Below, in pieces: positions 5,253-6,559 of a stretch of DNA of 6,559 nt (its first letter is position 1; each line of letters starts with the position of its first letter). Made by a program: the position numbers and the translations under genes. Location: positions 1-6,559 of the forward strand of contig CAKQNH010000273.1 of the NCBI GenBank assembly GCA_934255105.1, read 5' to 3'. Source of the stretch: an uncultured Pirellulaceae bacterium (GTDB lineage Bacteria; Planctomycetota; Planctomycetia; Pirellulales; Pirellulaceae). The notes below the pieces were generated by a model that worked only from the letters and a program-made list of their open reading frames with translations, made no database searches and was not told where the DNA came from.

Positions 5253-6485
5253 ATGAACTCGTACTTTCATCCGATCAAGCTCACTACGCTTGCTGCTTCT
5301 ATGACTCTGGCAGTGTCGGTGACATTTGGCCAAGAGGTAAAGATTTCCGACGATGTAGTCCGCTTGGGACTACTAAGCGACCTAAGCGGTCCATTCGCTG
5401 ATATCACTGGGCCCGGGAGTGCCGCAGCCATCCAGATGGCGATTGACGACTTTGGTGGCAAGGTGCTGGGGAAAAAAATCGAGTTGGTTGCGGCAGACCA
5501 TCAGAACAAGGCTGACATCGCGGCCAGCAGGGCTCGTGAATGGTTTGACACCGGTAAAGTCGATGCGATCATGGATGTGGCGGTGTCCGCACCTGCCTTG
5601 GCGGTCCTTGAGGTCGCCAAACAGAAGCAAAAGGTGATCATGTTCTCCGGCCCCGGAGTTGATCGGCTCACCAACGATCTTTGCACGTCTAGCAGCGTTC
5701 ATTACGTTTACGACACCTACGCGCTCGCTAACGTTGCAGCAAATGCGATTGTAGCTCAGGGTGGTAAAACCTGGCACTTCTTGACAGCGGACTATGCGTT
5801 CGGACACAGCCTTCAAAATCAGGCTAGTGCTGTGGTAACCGCACATGGCGGAAAAGTTTTGGGGGCTGCCCGACACCCGTTGGCGACCACCGACTTCTCC
5901 GCTTTTCTATTGAGCGCACAAAGCAGCAAAGCTCAGGTTGTTGGTCTCGCCAACGCTGGCGCGGACACGATTGGCGCCGTAAAGGCTGCGCAGGAGTTTG
6001 GCTTAACGGAGGGCAACAAACAAACCCTTGCAGCACTATTGATGTACATCAACGATGTCCATGCGTTAGGGTTGGATGCGGCGAAGGGATTAATGTTGAC
6101 CGAGGCCTTCTACTGGGATATGAATGAAGAAACGCGCGCATGGTCTAAGCGTTACTTCGAGAAAATGAAGAAGATGCCAAACATGAGTCAAGCTGGTGCA
6201 TATTCATCAACCATGCATTATCTCAAAGCTGTGCAGGCCGCCAAGACTGATGAAACAAGCCAAGTCATGGCGAAAATGAAGTCAATGCCTATCAACGACT
6301 TCTTTGCTAAGAACGGAAGAATTCGAGAGGACGGCCGAATGGTCCATGAGATGTATCTCTTTCAAGTAAAGACACCTGACGAATCAAAATATCCATGGGA
6401 CTATTACAAACTGATTGCAACTGTTCCTGGTGAAAAAGCTTTCCTACCCCTGTCTAAATCGAAATGCCCTCTCGTAAAAAAATGA
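5253..6485 (+). CDS. ABC transporter substrate-binding protein, branched-chain amino acid (LivK/HAAT) type
   Basis: A 410-residue type I periplasmic binding protein (Peripla_BP_6-like) of normal family length. A Sec-type signal peptide spans about residues 1-27 (hydrophobic LTTLAASMTLAVSVTFGQ, then EVKISDD). The mature start VRLGLLSDLSGPFADITGPGS (36-56) is the standard opening of this family. MAIDDFGG (62-69), TADYAFGHSL (178-187), DFSAFLLSAQ (214-223) and AGADTIGAVKAAQEFGL (235-251) also fit. C144 and C405, the only two cysteines, may form a disulfide. Such proteins deliver amino acids, amides or aromatic acids to Liv-type permeases and ATPases; none is encoded in the window. The start is fixed by AGGAG at 5241-5245, 7 bases before the ATG. 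It lies 48 bases after the cyclase gene with no terminator visible, so the two are probably co-transcribed and the ligand may be the cyclase substrate or a precursor. The ligand is unknown. Confidence 0.95.
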   Translation: MNSYFHPIKLTTLAASMTLAVSVTFGQEVKISDDVVRLGLLSDLSGPFADITGPGSAAAIQMAIDDFGGKVLGKKIELVAADHQNKADIAASRAREWFDTGKVDAIMDVAVSAPALAVLEVAKQKQKVIMFSGPGVDRLTNDLCTSSSVHYVYDTYALANVAANAIVAQGGKTWHFLTADYAFGHSLQNQASAVVTAHGGKVLGAARHPLATTDFSAFLLSAQSSKAQVVGLANAGADTIGAVKAAQEFGLTEGNKQTLAALLMYINDVHALGLDAAKGLMLTEAFYWDMNEETRAWSKRYFEKMKKMPNMSQAGAYSSTMHYLKAVQAAKTDETSQVMAKMKSMPINDFFAKNGRIREDGRMVHEMYLFQVKTPDESKYPWDYYKLIATVPGEKAFLPLSKSKCPLVKK

Positions 6486-6512
6486 GGTGCCGGCATTCTT
6501 TTGAGGTAGAGT

Positions 6513-6559
6513 GTGAGCATGAAGAGGCCAGATAAGACCGTTCTTGTCGTAGGTGCCAC
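6513..6559 (+). CDS. N-terminal fragment of a Rossmann-fold (NAD(P)- or FAD-binding) protein
   Basis: Only about 15 codons are present before the window ends. From the ATG at 6519 the peptide reads MKRPDKTVLVVGA, with the next codon AC- specifying Thr. A short basic lead followed by a hydrophobic beta strand and VVGAT is how many dinucleotide-binding proteins begin, for example short-chain dehydrogenases. A GTG two codons upstream (6513) is in frame and is 6 bases after GAGG (6503-6506), a better spacing than for the ATG, so it is given as the start here; an in-frame TAG at 6507 rules out anything earlier. It begins about 27 bases after the binding-protein stop, with no terminator between, so it likely continues the rightward operon. 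The fold is a guess from a few residues and the enzyme class cannot be stated. Confidence 0.5.
   Translation, partial: MSMKRPDKTVLVVGA

Noticed and set aside
5382..5876. A 164-codon open frame on the minus strand
   Set aside because: It lies entirely within the well-supported ABC binding-protein gene on the opposite strand, and its translation resembles no family.

Overview
The window looks like a catabolic or accessory segment from a betaproteobacterium, probably in the Burkholderiales. The main clue is a Bug/TctC-type periplasmic binding protein, a family hugely expanded in that group. It sits beside an IclR regulator, CoA-dependent enzymes and a cyclase-family hydrolase. The taxonomic placement is an inference from family content; there is no rRNA or tRNA here.

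The layout is two divergent arms around a control region of about 320 bases (3795-4115). The leftward arm reads, in transcription order: an IclR-family regulator (3794-2910), a thiolase-fold protein lacking the usual thiolase cysteine (2913-1762), a DUF35 zinc-ribbon/OB-fold partner (1758-1360), a Bug-family solute-binding protein (1311-322), and the N-terminal 89 codons of an ADP-forming-type acyl-CoA synthetase that runs off the left edge (269-1). The first three genes are tightly packed: a 4-base GTGA overlap, then a 3-base gap. The next two gaps are about 50 bases with no visible terminator, so one operon is likely.

The rightward arm reads: a cyclase/kynurenine-formamidase-like metal hydrolase (best start 4116, end 5204), a branched-chain-amino-acid-type ABC substrate-binding protein (5253-6485), and the first codons of a Rossmann-fold protein cut by the right edge (from 6513 or 6519).

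The control region holds two 17-base inverted repeats of identical design, GTTTC-N7-GAAAC (3802-3818 and 3877-3893), with centres 75 bases apart. They bracket a good sigma70-like promoter for the leftward operon. They are the best candidates for the binding sites of the IclR-type protein. A third, perfect 10-base palindrome (4021-4030) lies just upstream of a candidate rightward promoter.

Taken together (inference), this looks like a regulated cassette for uptake and CoA-linked breakdown of a carboxylate or amide-like compound. Two unrelated binding proteins capture substrate, a hydrolase opens or hydrolyses it, a CoA ligase activates it, and a thiolase-fold/DUF35 pair cleaves or condenses the CoA ester. 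The substrate cannot be read from the sequence. No mobile element, CRISPR array, RNA gene or origin was seen.
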